In this document: positions 25,765 through 38,672 of the stretch, piece by piece
Position numbering within the stretch: the first letter of the stretch is position 1
How the letters are laid out: each line of letters starts with the position of its first letter
From: Mycobacterium sp. 852013-50091_SCH5140682
GTDB taxonomy: Bacteria > Actinomycetota > Actinomycetes > Mycobacteriales > Mycobacteriaceae
Reading direction: 5' to 3'
DNA: 64,000 nucleotides
Assembly: GCF_001665685.1 (NCBI RefSeq)
Contig: NZ_LZTB01000012.1
Span: 16,323 to 80,322, forward strand
The notes under the pieces: model-generated
The model's input: only the letters and a program-made list of their open reading frames with translations
Databases searched by the model: none
Told to the model about the DNA's origin: nothing
Translations under genes and position numbers: made by a program

Positions 25765-25796
25765 CCTGGTGTCGGCCACGGCGGCCCGACACCGGG
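25765..25796 (-). terminator. Hairpin terminator after gyrB
   Basis: GGTGTCGG at 25768-25775 pairs with CCGACACC at 25786-25793. A T-G pair and two more C-G pairs extend it to an 11-bp stem reaching the gyrB stop codon. The 10-base loop is CCACGGCGGC. Its place right after gyrB suggests that transcription ends here instead of continuing into a downstream gyrA, the usual mycobacterial arrangement. Confidence 0.65.
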
Positions 25797-27859
<2,063 letters not shown>

Positions 27860-28029
27860 AGATCCTCGAACAGTCTACCGTCAACCGACGCCAGCACCGA
27901 TCCTACGGCGATGTTTTCACCTACCTATATGCGCCGTGCGCGGAATTTCACGGCATCAGGTGCGTGGGGACGCCCCCGGTGGTGGTCTCGCACCGCCTCG
28001 GCGCTCTCAGCGGAACGCCCGGGGAGGCC

Positions 28030-28602
28030 TCAGCCATAGGTATCGCGCGGCCCGCGGCCCGGAACACTGCGCGGGCCTTTGCGCCACGACGGACCCACGG
28101 GCCCGACGATCTTGAGCGACTTCACCACACCGTCGCCGACGGCAGCGGCGATCTTGGCCAGCAGCTGGGCCTGCACCAACCGCAGCTGCGTGGCCCATGC
28201 CGTCGACTCCGCCGACACCGTCAGGACGCCGTCGTTGAGCCCGGTGGGATTGGCATGATCGGCGATCTGGTCGCCGACCACCGCACGCCAGCGGCCGAAC
28301 ACGGCACCCTCGGACACTCGCGTCGACCAGCCACGCGACTTGGCGAGATCCTGCGACGCCACCCCGAGCGGCTGGGGGTCACGGCGGTCCGGGCCCGGCC
28401 CCGACCAGCTCCGTCGCGATCTGGCACCACCAGCCACGCGCCGCACGGGCGCCGCGCGGCCACGGCCGACATCCTTGCCCTGGCTGCGGGCGGCTCCGCG
28501 GGCCTCCTCGAGCGTGCGCCGCACCAGATCCATGCCCCGCAGGCCGGCCAGGTGGTCCGGCGGGAACGGGGCGGCGTCTTGCGGCGTGTCGTCGTCAGTC
28601 AC
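28030..28602 (-). CDS. dciA: DciA, replicative helicase loader/operator (DUF721)
   Basis: This 190-residue protein is the DUF721 product found between recF and gyrB in mycobacteria. The family, DciA, is the ancestral bacterial factor that recruits or activates the replicative helicase DnaB. The C-terminal KH-like part carries [33 protein letters not shown], typical of DUF721. The N-terminal 90 residues are Arg/Gly-rich and probably flexible. The GTG start overlaps the recF stop (GTGA). About 220 bp follow before gyrB. The tail is basic ([18 protein letters not shown]). Confidence 0.88.
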   Translation of the reverse strand: MTDDDTPQDAAPFPPDHLAGLRGMDLVRRTLEEARGAARSQGKDVGRGRAAPVRRVAGGARSRRSWSGPGPDRRDPQPLGVASQDLAKSRGWSTRVSEGAVFGRWRAVVGDQIADHANPTGLNDGVLTVSAESTAWATQLRLVQAQLLAKIAAAVGDGVVKSLKIVGPVGPSWRKGPRSVPGRGPRDTYG

Positions 28603-29753
28603 TGCTGCACCACCGATATTCGTCCGTTTTCACCATCAATCATCCGGATTTCGACGCGCCGGGCATCCCAATCTTCGGGGATGTCCTCGCCCACCGCGGC
28701 CGTGACGAGCACCTGCTCGGCAGTGGCGGCCACTCCGGCGAGCGCACGCCGCCGCGACACATCGAGCTCGGCGAACACGTCGTCGAGCAACAACACCGGC
28801 TCCGCACCGTCGGCGCGCAGCAGTTCGTAGGCTCCGAGCCGCAATGCCAACGCCATCGACCACGATTCACCATGGCTGGCAAAGCCTTTCGCAGGCTGAT
28901 CGCCGAGCCGCAACTCGAGATCGTCGCGATGCGGACCGACCAGGCACACCCCGCGCTCGAGTTCGGCGTCGCGGCGGCGGGCCAGCGCGTCGAGTAGCGC
29001 GGCCTCGTAGAACTCCACCGATTCCGGGCCGGGCGCGGTCTCGATCGCCTCGACCGAACTGCGGTAGCGGATGGCCGCGGGCCGCGACGCGGGAGCCAGC
29101 AGTTGGTAGGCCTTCTGTACTTCCGGATGCAGTTGCTCGACGAGTTTGACGCGCGCCGCGGTCAACGCCGCACCGTGCGCAGCCAGGTGACCGTCCCACA
29201 CCTCGAGGGTGCTCAGCACGCTCGTATCGCCCCGATAGCGTGCTCCCGCAGCGGTTTTCAGCAACGCGGTGCGTTGGCGCACCACCTTGTCGTAGTCCGC
29301 ACGCACCCCGGCGATCGCCGGACGACAGGTCGTCGCGAGTTCGTCGAGGTAGCGGCGCCGTTCCCCGGGATCGCCCCGGACCAGCGCGAGATCCTCCGGG
29401 CTGAACAGCACCGCGCGTAACACTCCGAGCACCTCGCGCGGGCTGCGGACCGGGGACCGGTTGAGCCGGGCCTTGTTGGCCCGGCCCGTGGTGATCTCGA
29501 GGTCGACGGCGAGTTCACGCCCCTCGTTGACGACGATGGTCGACACCACGGCACGCTCCGCGCCTGCCCGGATCAGCGGCGCGTCGGTGGCGACCCTGTG
29601 GGATCCGAGCGTCGCCGAATACCACAGGGCTTCAACCAGATTCGTCTTTCCGAAGCCGTTGGGACCGACGAATACGGTCCGGCCGGGCTCGAGGTCCACG
29701 TCGGCGTGCGCCCACGACCGGAAATCGGTCAAGGTCAGGTGGCGGGCGTACAC
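28599..29753 (-). CDS. recF: RecF, recombination mediator ATPase
   Basis: RecF is an ABC/SMC-like ATPase that loads RecA at single-strand gaps with RecO and RecR. This copy has about 384 residues. Walker [13 protein letters not shown] lies near residue 30 and the signature/Walker B region is [18 protein letters not shown] near 320. The stretch [16 protein letters not shown] is family-specific. The GTG start ([14 protein letters not shown]) was chosen because GGGAGGT lies about 6 bases upstream; an ATG two codons earlier would sit too close to it. It follows gnd by 64 bp and is coupled to dciA. Confidence 0.95.
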   Translation of the reverse strand: MYARHLTLTDFRSWAHADVDLEPGRTVFVGPNGFGKTNLVEALWYSATLGSHRVATDAPLIRAGAERAVVSTIVVNEGRELAVDLEITTGRANKARLNRSPVRSPREVLGVLRAVLFSPEDLALVRGDPGERRRYLDELATTCRPAIAGVRADYDKVVRQRTALLKTAAGARYRGDTSVLSTLEVWDGHLAAHGAALTAARVKLVEQLHPEVQKAYQLLAPASRPAAIRYRSSVEAIETAPGPESVEFYEAALLDALARRRDAELERGVCLVGPHRDDLELRLGDQPAKGFASHGESWSMALALRLGAYELLRADGAEPVLLLDDVFAELDVSRRRALAGVAATAEQVLVTAAVGEDIPEDWDARRVEIRMIDGENGRISVVQQ

Positions 29754-29817
29754 GGCCATACCTCCCGTGTCGCTTCGCCCGCACTCCTGCGCGCTACGTG
29801 CGCCCCGTCGGGCAGGA

Positions 29818-30711
29818 TCACCCGGACTCGCTGATCCTCTGCACGGCGTGTCCACCGAACTGGTTACGCAGCGCCGCCACCGCTTTCATGGTGGGGGAGT
29901 CCTCTTGCCTCGAGGCGAACCGCGCGAACAGCGACGCGGCGATCACCGGCATCGGTACGCGGTGATGGATCGCCTCCTCGACAGTCCACCGGCCTTCGCC
30001 CGAATCCTCTGTGTAGCCGGTGATCTCGTCGAAACCGGGATCTTCCTTGAGCGCCTTGGCCAACAGCTCCTGCAGCCACGACCGCACCACCGTGCCGTTG
30101 GTCCAGGCCTGGATCACCGCCTGCGGGCTCGTGATGAGGTCCTCGGCCGCCAGCAGCTCGTAACCCTCGGCGTAGGCGTGCATCAACCCGTACTCGATAC
30201 CGTTGTGCACCATCTTGGCGTAGTGCCCGGCTCCCACCGGCCCGGCGTGAACGAATCCGTCGGCGAGTTCACCGGCCGGGCGCAGGGTGTCGAAGATCGG
30301 CATGGCCCTGGCGACGTCCTCATCGCTGCCACCGACCATCAGGCCGTAGCCCTCGGTCAGACCCCACACGCCACCGGACACCCCGGCGTCGATATAAGCA
30401 ATACCCTTCTCGCCCAACAGTTTTGCGTGCGGGCCATCCTCGGTGTAGCGGGAGTTGCCGCCGTCGATCACCAGGTCACCCGGGCTGAGCACGTCGGCCA
30501 GCGACACGATGGTCTGATCGGTGATGGTTCCCGACGGGACCATCACCCAGACCACTCGAGGCGCGGTCAGCTCGGCCGCCAGGTCCTCCAAAGTGGCCAC
30601 ATCGCTGACCTCGGGGCGAGGATCGTAGCCGATGACCTCGTGACCGCCCTTGCGGAGGCGCTCACGCATGTTGTAGCCCATCTTGCCCAGGCCGATCAGC
30701 CCCAGTTGCAT
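29818..30711 (-). CDS. gnd: 6-phosphogluconate dehydrogenase, short (NAD-type) decarboxylating form
   Basis: This enzyme oxidatively decarboxylates 6-phosphogluconate to ribulose 5-phosphate in the pentose phosphate pathway. At 297 residues it is the short YqeC/GntZ-type class rather than the 470-residue form. The Rossmann motif [13 protein letters not shown] is at the N terminus. The substrate-binding signature [12 protein letters not shown] and the catalytic-lysine region [19 protein letters not shown] are both present. Its insertion between dnaN and recF is characteristic of mycobacteria. It is part of the dnaN-to-dciA minus-strand run, 25 bp after dnaN. Confidence 0.95.
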   Translation of the reverse strand: MQLGLIGLGKMGYNMRERLRKGGHEVIGYDPRPEVSDVATLEDLAAELTAPRVVWVMVPSGTITDQTIVSLADVLSPGDLVIDGGNSRYTEDGPHAKLLGEKGIAYIDAGVSGGVWGLTEGYGLMVGGSDEDVARAMPIFDTLRPAGELADGFVHAGPVGAGHYAKMVHNGIEYGLMHAYAEGYELLAAEDLITSPQAVIQAWTNGTVVRSWLQELLAKALKEDPGFDEITGYTEDSGEGRWTVEEAIHHRVPMPVIAASLFARFASRQEDSPTMKAVAALRNQFGGHAVQRISESG

Positions 30712-30736
30712 GTGGGTTCCTCTTTCGCCGGGCCGG

Positions 30737-31927
30737 TCAGCCAGGAAGGCGCACCGGCATCAACAAGTACACGTAATCGGTGTGTGCGGCCGGGAACGGC
30801 CCACCTCCACCGGTCCCATCATCGTCGCCCGCCGGCCGCAACACTGCGGGACGGCTGGGTGTCGTGAAGCCGAATGTCACACGTTCGGAGCGCAACGAGC
30901 CCAGCCCGTCGGTCAGATACGTCGGGTTGAACGCGATGGTGAGCGGCTCACCCGCGAACGAGACCGGCAGATCTTCCTCGGCCCGACCGACATCGTCGGC
31001 ACCGGCCGACAGCCGCAGCGCGTCTTCGGAGAATTCCATGCGGATCTGAGCGCCGCGGTCGGCGACCAGCGCGACACGCTTGATGGCTTCAGTCAGCTCG
31101 GCGACGCCGATGGTGGCCACCGCGGTGTGTTCGGTGGGCAACAGCTGGCGGAACTTGGGGAATTCCGCGTCCAGCAGGCGGGTGGTGCTGCGCTTGCCGT
31201 TGCTGCGGATACCCAGCAGACCGTCCTTGCCGACCGACGGCCCCGACCCGAGTGACAGGTGTACCTCGGTGCCGTCGGTGCCGGCTTTGGCGGCCTCGGC
31301 CAGCGTCTTCGCCGGCACCAGCACCGCAGCCTCGATGTCGGCCGCGGTAGCCACCCAGGTGAGCTCACGAACTGCCAACCGGAACCGATCGGTGGCGGCC
31401 AAAACGACTGATTCGCCGGAGATTTCGACGCGGATACCGGTCAGCATCGGCAGTGTGTCATCCCGGCCTGCCGCCACCGCGACCTGGCCGATGGCCTCGG
31501 CGAACAGATCGGCGGCCACCACGCCGGTCTCGTCCGGCAGGGCGGGCAGAGCCGGGTAATCCTCCACTGCGAGCGTGGGCAGCGAGAACCGGGCACTTCC
31601 GCAGGTCAGCGCGACGCGGGTGCCTTCCACGCTGATGTCCACCGGCTTGCCCGGCAGTGCCTTGGTGATGTCCGAGAGCAGCCGACCGGACACCAAAACG
31701 CTTCCAGGAGAAGCGATTTCAGCTGCAACCCGCACCTCTGCGGAGACTTCGTAGTCGAAGCCGGAGATGGTCAGCCCGTCATCGGTGCCCGTGAGAAGCA
31801 CACCGGCGAGCACCGGGATGGTGGGCCGGCTCGGCAGGTTACGGGCCACCCAGGCCACCGCATCCGCGAAGTCCTCGCGTACCACGCGAAACTTCAGGTC
31901 GGTCAGCCCAGCCGTCGTCGTCGACAC
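30737..31927 (-). CDS. dnaN: DNA polymerase III beta sliding clamp
   Basis: The sliding clamp is a dimeric ring that holds the replicative polymerase and other partners on DNA. It has 396 residues, with three repeated domains typical of the family; the N terminus reads [32 protein letters not shown]. The C terminus ends in [12 protein letters not shown], the conserved clamp tail beside the partner-binding pocket. It begins at GTG immediately on the origin side of oriC. A 16-bp perfect palindrome lies about 60 bp upstream of the start. Confidence 0.97.
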   Translation of the reverse strand: MSTTTAGLTDLKFRVVREDFADAVAWVARNLPSRPTIPVLAGVLLTGTDDGLTISGFDYEVSAEVRVAAEIASPGSVLVSGRLLSDITKALPGKPVDISVEGTRVALTCGSARFSLPTLAVEDYPALPALPDETGVVAADLFAEAIGQVAVAAGRDDTLPMLTGIRVEISGESVVLAATDRFRLAVRELTWVATAADIEAAVLVPAKTLAEAAKAGTDGTEVHLSLGSGPSVGKDGLLGIRSNGKRSTTRLLDAEFPKFRQLLPTEHTAVATIGVAELTEAIKRVALVADRGAQIRMEFSEDALRLSAGADDVGRAEEDLPVSFAGEPLTIAFNPTYLTDGLGSLRSERVTFGFTTPSRPAVLRPAGDDDGTGGGGPFPAAHTDYVYLLMPVRLPG

Positions 31928-31985
31928 GTCTTATGCGCCCCTTCGAATAATCCCCACAATGAGCTCTAACCAGCGGTTTCTCATC

Positions 31986-32001
31986 GATGCTGCGCAGCAT
32001 C
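31986..32001. promoter_or_regulatory. 16-bp perfect palindrome upstream of dnaN
   Basis: GATGCTGCGCAGCATC equals its own reverse complement. It sits about 58 bp before the dnaN start at the edge of oriC. Such a site fits a dimeric DNA-binding protein acting on dnaN transcription or on the origin. No known factor is recognised from the sequence. Confidence 0.5.
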
Positions 32002-32145
32002 ATGCCACGCGAACACGCTGGAGAAACCGTCGTCGAAGAACCACCGTAGAGCTTTCCGCATGAACTTGAAAGCTAATCGATCGGGGTGACCTCGAAGGAC
32101 GCCGGGCATGCGAGGCGAGGCTCGAGCCGAGATGTCCCCAACAGG

Positions 32146-32192
32146 CTTCTTCTAAGAAGAATTATGAGTAGATATTTGAGTAACAGTAATAG
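32146..32192. other. AT-rich candidate DNA-unwinding element of oriC
   Basis: About 47 bp with roughly 70% A+T contrast sharply with the surrounding GC-rich DNA. The stretch includes TTATGAGTAGATATTTGAG and the 7-bp inverted repeat TTCTTCT/AGAAGAA. It lies about 70 bp from the nearest DnaA box, the usual relation between unwinding element and boxes. Confidence 0.6.
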
Positions 32193-32260
32193 GGACTGTG
32201 GAATCTGGGGATGAAGCGGTGTAAGCCCAGTACCGCCGGTGTGTCGCGGTGTGAGTCGGC

Positions 32261-32372
32261 TGTGGACACCCGGGTTCGGTGTTCCGGGCCGCTGTGGAGA
32301 ACTCGAGCCGTGTGGATTGTTCCACTGATAATCCTGTGATTTGCCCGCAGGTTGTGCACAGCGCTGTCCACA
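32261..32372. promoter_or_regulatory. DnaA box cluster
   Basis: There are five box-like 9-mers: TGTGGACAC (32261), TGTGGAGAA (32293), TGTGGATTG (32311), TTGTGCACA (32352) and CTGTCCACA (32364). The mycobacterial consensus is close to TTGTCCACA, so the 32261 and 32364 sites fit best and the others are weaker. The orientation is mixed: the first three are on the minus strand and the last on the plus strand. Confidence 0.7.
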
Positions 32373-32529
32373 GGGATTTTGGGCGTGCGAGTGTGACCGC
32401 TGACGCAAGCTGTGACAAAAGTTGTTGTTCGGATCGGTCGCATCCTGAGCATGCGTGACCACGATGTGAGACAGAACTTGAGCCCACAAAGACACCGCGG
32501 GTGTCGGGGGTGGGTTGGGCAGCGGGGCG

Positions 32530-33984
32530 TCAGCGCTTGGCGCGCTGGCGGATCCGCGTGGTGAGTTCCTTCACGTGGTCGAAAACCTCGCGTCGCTCGG
32601 CCATCTCGCCGCGGATCTTCTTCTCGGCGTACATCACCGTCGTGTGATCGCGCCCGAAGGCCTGCCCGATCTTGGGCAGGGAGAGGTCCGTGAGTTCACG
32701 GCACAGGTACATGGCGATCTGTCGGGACTGCGCCAGCGCCCGGGTCTTGCCGGGCCCGCGCAGCTCCTCCACGGTGGTCTCGAAGTACTCCGCCGTGGCC
32801 GCCATGATGGCCGCTGTGCTGATCTGCATGGTGGTGGCATCGGCGATGAGGTCGCGAAGCACCACCTCGGCCAGTGACTTGTCGATACGCGTCTTGTTCA
32901 GCGAGGCGAACGCCGTCACGCGGATCAGGGCACCCTCGAGCTCGCGGATGTTGCGTTCGATGCTGCTGGCGATGAGTTCGAGAACATCGCCGGGCACGTC
33001 GAGCCGGTCCATCTGAGCTTTCTTGCGCAGAATCGCGATTCGGGTTTCCAGCTCGGGGGGCTGCACGTCGGTGATCAGGCCCCACTCGAAGCGGGTGCGC
33101 AGCCGGTCCTCGAGCGTGGCCAGCTGTTTGGGTGGCCGGTCCGAGGAGATGACGATCTGCTTGTTCGCGTTGTGCAGCGTGTTGAAGGTATGGAAGAACT
33201 CTTCCTGGATACCTTCCTTGCCCTCGATGAACTGAATGTCGTCGACGAGCAGGATGTCGATGTCGCGGTAGCTGCGCTTGAACGACGCCTTGCGGTCGTC
33301 GCGCAGCGAGTTGATGAAGTCGTTGGTGAATTCCTCGGTGGAGACGTACTTCACCCGCATGCCGGGGAAGAGACGCTGGGCATAGTTGCCCGCCGCGTGC
33401 AGCAGATGGGTCTTGCCAAGCCCGGACTCACCCCAGATGAACAACGGGTTGTACGCCCGCGCGGGAGCCTCGGCGATGGCGAGGGTCGCGGCATGGGCGA
33501 ACCGGTTGGACGCCCCGATGACGAACGTGTCGAACGTGTAGCGCCGGTTCAGGTTGACCGCATTGGCGTCGGGCGTGGCCGCGCTCGGCTGCGGATTGCT
33601 GAAGTAGGTGGGCCAGCTTTCCTCGACGTTGACGCGGGCCGCGCGGTCGTCGTCCACCTCGTCGATGTCCGGCGGCGCGGGCTCGAGGTGGCTGTCGGAA
33701 ATGTCGGTCTCGTCCGAGGGGCTCGGTGTTGCGATGCGGACGCCGAGCTCGACGCGTTGGCCGAGTCGCCGGCTGAGCGCCGAAACGATGGGTTCCCGCA
33801 GGTGACGCTCGATTTCGTTCTGGACGAACGGCGTGGGCACCGACAGCAGAGCAAACCCCTCAGTGATGACCAACGGCTGTACGAGCTTCAGCCAGGCTCT
33901 TTGCTGAGGGGTGGTGTCGCCATTGAGTTCGGCGACGACGTCGTTCCAGATGGAGACGAAGGGTGGGTCGGGGTCAGCGGTCAT
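32530..33984 (-). CDS. dnaA: Chromosomal replication initiator DnaA
   Basis: DnaA is the AAA+ initiator that binds DnaA boxes, melts oriC and recruits the helicase. It has 484 residues. Domain I is at the N terminus ([14 protein letters not shown]). A linker rich in Asp/Glu spans about 90-150. The AAA+ Walker A is [14 protein letters not shown] near 185 and Walker B is [13 protein letters not shown] near 245. The DNA-binding domain IV signature [14 protein letters not shown] lies near the C terminus. The ATG start follows a leader with DnaA boxes at 34049-34069, consistent with autoregulation. Confidence 0.98.
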   Translation of the reverse strand: MTADPDPPFVSIWNDVVAELNGDTTPQQRAWLKLVQPLVITEGFALLSVPTPFVQNEIERHLREPIVSALSRRLGQRVELGVRIATPSPSDETDISDSHLEPAPPDIDEVDDDRAARVNVEESWPTYFSNPQPSAATPDANAVNLNRRYTFDTFVIGASNRFAHAATLAIAEAPARAYNPLFIWGESGLGKTHLLHAAGNYAQRLFPGMRVKYVSTEEFTNDFINSLRDDRKASFKRSYRDIDILLVDDIQFIEGKEGIQEEFFHTFNTLHNANKQIVISSDRPPKQLATLEDRLRTRFEWGLITDVQPPELETRIAILRKKAQMDRLDVPGDVLELIASSIERNIRELEGALIRVTAFASLNKTRIDKSLAEVVLRDLIADATTMQISTAAIMAATAEYFETTVEELRGPGKTRALAQSRQIAMYLCRELTDLSLPKIGQAFGRDHTTVMYAEKKIRGEMAERREVFDHVKELTTRIRQRAKR

Positions 33985-34048
33985 CGACGGTTACCCCCTT
34001 TACTGTCCTGGAGGTCCAGCCACGGACGACCAAAAGAACGAAGACGAA

Positions 34049-34069
34049 CTGTCCACATATTTATCCACA
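34049..34069 (+). promoter_or_regulatory. DnaA boxes in the dnaA leader
   Basis: CTGTCCACA (34049-34057) is followed after 3 bp by a perfect TTATCCACA (34061-34069), and a GTTGTGGAAA half-like box follows. They lie 65-85 bp upstream of the dnaA start, inside the presumed leader, where DnaA binding could repress its own gene or contribute to the origin. Confidence 0.7.
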
Positions 34070-34218
34070 GGTTGTGGAAAAAGGACAGTCGTCGTCGTTT
34101 CTGTTGACTTGTGCGGAGGATGTCGCAGCCGTGGCTCACCTAGTGGCAGCTGGTTGACGTCCTCGGTTCCTGTCTGGCGCCTGTCCCGGTGCGGGGCGGC
34201 TACGAACGGTATTGGCAG

Positions 34219-34247
34219 AAGCTAACAGTTTTCGCTCGACGTGCCAA
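34219..34247 (-). promoter_or_regulatory. Candidate dnaA promoter
   Basis: On the minus strand, TTGGCA (34247-34242) and TAGCTT (34224-34219) are separated by 17 bp, a good SigA-type pair. Transcription would begin near 34212 and give a leader of about 230 nt that contains the DnaA boxes. This is a motif-level prediction. Confidence 0.45.
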
Positions 34248-34285
34248 CCGTTCTGCAACATTGGGGCCGGCCGCTGATCGCAGGT

Positions 34286-34314
34286 TTGACCCAGCGAAAA
34301 CTCGTCAGTACCCT
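34286..34314 (+). promoter_or_regulatory. Candidate rpmH-rnpA promoter
   Basis: TTGACC (34286-34291) and TACCCT (34309-34314) are separated by exactly 17 bp, fitting a SigA-type promoter that reads toward rpmH. The leader would be about 165 nt. A second -10-like TTATTA near 34403 may mark another start. This is a motif-level prediction. Confidence 0.45.
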
Positions 34315-34484
34315 CGAGCAGTCGCCCGCACGTGGCGATACGGCTGCGATCCTGGTCCGCCCGGAGTCTGCGCCGGTAAGTAGAACACGACGCACCACAA
34401 GCTTATTAGGGGCAGTCGCGTCCTCTCCGACACACTTCGGGTCGGCGAGTCGCGGATGCCACATAGAAACAAGGAGATATTGCC

Positions 34485-34628
34485 GTGGCCAAGGGCAAGC
34501 GGACCTTCCAGCCGAACAACCGTCGCCGCGCGCGGGTTCATGGGTTCCGGCTGCGTATGCGGACCCGTGCCGGTCGCGCCATCGTCTCCAGCCGCCGTGG
34601 CAAGGGCCGTCGCTCGCTCACTGCGTGA
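34485..34628 (+). CDS. rpmH: Ribosomal protein bL34
   Basis: bL34 is a 47-residue, very basic protein of the large ribosomal subunit. The sequence after the GTG start reads [20 protein letters not shown], ending in [10 protein letters not shown], which is unmistakably L34. AAGGAG lies 8 bases upstream. It heads the rpmH-rnpA-yidD-yidC run and diverges from dnaA. It matches the mycobacterial family length exactly. Confidence 0.98.
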   Translation: MAKGKRTFQPNNRRRARVHGFRLRMRTRAGRAIVSSRRGKGRRSLTA

Positions 34629-34649
34629 TTCGACGCAGGATCTAGCGCG

Positions 34650-35003
34650 GTGCTTCCGGCTCAGAACCGGATGAGGCGGTCCGCGGAATTCAGTGTCACC
34701 GTCAGCCGTGGCGTGCGCGCAGTACAACCCGATGTGGTCGTGCACGCGTTGCGCGACGAGCTGGACCCCAGTGGGCCACGTGTCGGTTTGGTGGTCTCCA
34801 AGTCCGTCGGTAACGCCGTAGAACGTCATCGGGTGGCGCGCCGTCTGCGGCACGCCGCCCGTACCGTGCTGCCCCGCCTCGAGCCCACGGACCGTGTGGT
34901 GATCCGAGCTCGGCCGAGTTGCCGGGATGCGCTCTCGTCACGATTGGAACGGCAACTCACTGCTGCGCTGGAGCGGGTGGCGCGGCACGGAACTGCTTCA
35001 TGA
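34650..35003 (+). CDS. rnpA: RNase P protein component
   Basis: RnpA is the protein subunit of RNase P, which with its RNA matures tRNA 5' ends. The 117-residue product starts at GTG. The family signature [19 protein letters not shown] (near residues 50-68) forms the conserved RNA-binding helix, and the N-terminal [17 protein letters not shown] is typical. It lies 21 bp after rpmH, and its stop overlaps the yidD start, so translation is coupled. Confidence 0.97.
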   Translation: MLPAQNRMRRSAEFSVTVSRGVRAVQPDVVVHALRDELDPSGPRVGLVVSKSVGNAVERHRVARRLRHAARTVLPRLEPTDRVVIRARPSCRDALSSRLERQLTAALERVARHGTAS

Positions 35004-35284
35004 TGCGGCGGGCAGGGGCGGGTGCGGCCCGCGCAGTGATCTTCTTGATCCAGCTGTATCGGCACATGATCTCCCCATTGCGTCTGCCCACGTGTCGATT
35101 CACTCCGACGTGCAGTCAGTACGCCGTTGACGCGCTCACCGAGTACGGCCTCTTCTACGGTGGCTGGCTGGCCACGGTTCGGCTGCTGAAGTGCGGCCCG
35201 TGGCATCGGGGAGGATGGGATCCGATACCTGAGCGCCGCAACGCTGATGCCGTCGGAGATGGCAGAAACGAGTCCTATGTTTAA
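35000..35284 (+). CDS. yidD: YidD, membrane protein insertion efficiency factor
   Basis: YidD is a small membrane-associated factor that assists YidC-dependent insertion. This 94-residue protein has an N-terminal amphipathic/hydrophobic helix ([18 protein letters not shown]) and the hallmark [19 protein letters not shown] followed by [16 protein letters not shown], including the conserved cysteines. The ATG overlaps the rnpA stop (ATGA). An earlier in-frame start would run into rnpA and lacks family support. Confidence 0.96.
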   Translation: MMRRAGAGAARAVIFLIQLYRHMISPLRLPTCRFTPTCSQYAVDALTEYGLFYGGWLATVRLLKCGPWHRGGWDPIPERRNADAVGDGRNESYV

Positions 35285-36344
35285 CTTCTTCAGCCTCGAC
35301 ATCATCTATTACCCGGTGTCGGCGATCATGTGGGTCTGGTACAAGGCCTTCGCCTTCGTCCTCGGCCCGCAGAACTTCTTCGCCTGGGCGCTGTCGGTGA
35401 TGTTCCTGGTGTTCACCCTGCGCGCCATCCTCTACAAGCCGTTCGTCAAGCAGATCCGTACGACGCGGCAGATGCAGGAACTGCAACCGCAGATCAAAGC
35501 GCTGCAGAAGAAGTACGGCAAGGACCGCCAGCGCATGGCGCTGGAGATGCAGAAGCTGCAGCGCGAGCACGGGTTCAACCCGATCCTCGGCTGTCTGCCG
35601 ATGCTGGCTCAGGTGCCGGTGTTCCTCGGACTGTTCCACGTGCTCCGGTCCTTCAACCGGACCCAGGGTGGCTTCGGTCAGGTGCACATGACCGTCGCCG
35701 AGAATCGGGCCACCGGCAACTACGTGTTCAGCCCGACCGACGTGGCGAACTTCCTCGACGCCAACTTGTTCGGTGCCCCGTTGGGCGCGACCATGATTCA
35801 GAAGACGGGTCTGGACGCCTTCACGGAGTTCAACCGGATCTCGGTGATCGCGGTGGGCGTGCCCATCATGATCTTCGCGGGCATCGCGACCTACTTCAAC
35901 AGCCGGGCCTCGGTTGCGCGGCAGAGCCCTGAGGCCGCTGCCAACCCGCAGACGGCGATGATGAACAAGCTGGCCCTCTACGTGTTCCCGTTCGGCGTCG
36001 TCGCCGGCGGACCGTTCCTGCCGCTCGCGATCATCCTGTACTGGTTCGCGAACAACATCTGGACGTTCGGCCAGCAGCACTACGTGTTCGGCATGATCGA
36101 GAAGGAAGAGGAAGCCAAGAAGGTCGAGGCGATGGAGAGGCGGGCGGCCAACGCGCCGGCGCCGGGAGCCAAGCCGAACCGACCGCGCAAGGCCCAGTCG
36201 AATCCTGGCGATGAGGACGAGGCGGAGAGCACGCCTGCCGCATCGACCGAGGGCACGGGAGACAGCAGCGCCGTGGAGGGGTCGGGGGATACCGCCGGTC
36301 GTACCCCGAAGCCCGGCGCGCGCCCCAAGAAGCGGAAGCGTTGA
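35277..36344 (+). CDS. yidC: YidC, membrane protein insertase
   Basis: YidC inserts and folds inner-membrane proteins, alone or with SecYEG. The product has about 355 residues. The start [19 protein letters not shown] is the mycobacterial YidC N terminus, and it overlaps the end of yidD by 8 bp; in-frame ATGs at 35247 and 35262 are alternatives. Transmembrane helices surround the conserved cytosolic hairpin [21 protein letters not shown]. The C-terminal tail of about 80 residues is charged and disordered, ending in RPKKRKR, which is suited to ribosome contact. The E. coli-type large periplasmic domain is absent, as expected for Gram-positives. Confidence 0.95.
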   Translation: MFNFFSLDIIYYPVSAIMWVWYKAFAFVLGPQNFFAWALSVMFLVFTLRAILYKPFVKQIRTTRQMQELQPQIKALQKKYGKDRQRMALEMQKLQREHGFNPILGCLPMLAQVPVFLGLFHVLRSFNRTQGGFGQVHMTVAENRATGNYVFSPTDVANFLDANLFGAPLGATMIQKTGLDAFTEFNRISVIAVGVPIMIFAGIATYFNSRASVARQSPEAAANPQTAMMNKLALYVFPFGVVAGGPFLPLAIILYWFANNIWTFGQQHYVFGMIEKEEEAKKVEAMERRAANAPAPGAKPNRPRKAQSNPGDEDEAESTPAASTEGTGDSSAVEGSGDTAGRTPKPGARPKKRKR

Positions 36345-36380
36345 CCAGCTCCGGCTGGCGAGTAGTAGGGAGAGACTGAC

Positions 36381-36917
36381 ATGACCGACTCACAGACCAC
36401 CGATGCCGGCGTCGAGCCGGAGGCCTCGAAGGCGACACTGTCGGCGGACGATCTGGAAGAGCGCTTGGTCGCCGAAGGCGAGATCGCCGGCGACTATCTC
36501 GAGGAGCTGCTCGATCTGCTCGACTTCGACGGCGACATTGATCTGGATGTCGAAGGCGATCGCGCGGTCGTCAGCATCGACGGCGGCGGGGACCTGAGCA
36601 AGTTGGTCGGCCGCAAAGGCGAGGTGCTCGACGCGCTCCAGGAGCTGACCCGCCTGGCCGTCCACCAGAAGACCGGTGAGCGCAGTCGGCTGATGCTCGA
36701 TATCGCGCGGTGGCGTCGTCGTCGTCGCGACGAGCTCGCGGCGCTCGGCGACAAGGTGGCCCGTCGCGTGCTGGAGTCCGGTGAGCGCGAAGAGCTGGCT
36801 CCCATGACCCCCTTTGAACGCAAGATCGTGCACGACGCAGTGGCGGCCGTCGAGGGCGTCCGCAGCGAGAGCGAGGGCGTGGAGCCGTCGCGTCGCGTCG
36901 TTGTGTTGCTTGGCTGA
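36381..36917 (+). CDS. jag: Jag/KhpB, KH and R3H RNA-binding protein
   Basis: This 178-residue cytosolic RNA-binding protein is encoded with yidC in many bacteria. The KH domain (GGGDLSKLVGRKGEVLDALQELTRLAVHQ, about 72-100) has the conserved GRKGE loop. The R3H domain follows, with RRRRDELAALGDKVARRV and PFERKIVHDAV. The N terminus is acidic. Mycobacterial Jag forms lack the long N-terminal Jag_N domain seen in Firmicutes, and this copy agrees. The start ATG has GGGAGAGAC upstream. It probably shares an operon with yidC, 36 bp before. Confidence 0.95.
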   Translation: MTDSQTTDAGVEPEASKATLSADDLEERLVAEGEIAGDYLEELLDLLDFDGDIDLDVEGDRAVVSIDGGGDLSKLVGRKGEVLDALQELTRLAVHQKTGERSRLMLDIARWRRRRRDELAALGDKVARRVLESGEREELAPMTPFERKIVHDAVAAVEGVRSESEGVEPSRRVVVLLG

Positions 36918-36953
36918 CTCGTTAGTTACATCGGTGTAGTTCGTGTGTAGTAG

Positions 36954-38623
<1,670 letters not shown>

Positions 38624-38672
38624 GGCGGCAACGCGAGAAGGTCGGCAAGTTGGCAGCGATGAGCAGGAGACA

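Larger units (their letters stand above)
31928..32529. other. oriC: Chromosomal replication origin region (oriC), dnaA-dnaN intergenic
   Basis: This 602-bp gene-free stretch between dnaN and dnaA is where mycobacterial oriC lies. It holds a cluster of TGTCCACA-like DnaA boxes at 32261-32372 and, beside it, an AT-rich stretch at 32146-32192 in otherwise GC-rich DNA, suited to duplex unwinding. Inside the AT-rich stretch is an inverted repeat TTCTTCT-A-AGAAGAA at 32147-32161. A 16-bp palindrome lies on the dnaN side. Short open frames here have no coding character. Assignment rests on position, boxes and base composition. Confidence 0.92.
33985..34484. other. dnaA-rpmH divergent intergenic region
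   Basis: These 500 bp separate divergent dnaA and rpmH and contain no credible gene. They hold a promoter-like pair for each direction (minus strand at 34219-34247, plus strand at 34286-34314) and DnaA boxes close to dnaA. Both transcripts would have leaders of more than 150 nt. The rpmH ribosome binding site AAGGAG lies at 34471-34476. Confidence 0.7.

Noticed and set aside
32073..32495. Short open frames within oriC
   Set aside because: They have no ribosome binding site or coding character and overlap DnaA boxes and the AT-rich element.
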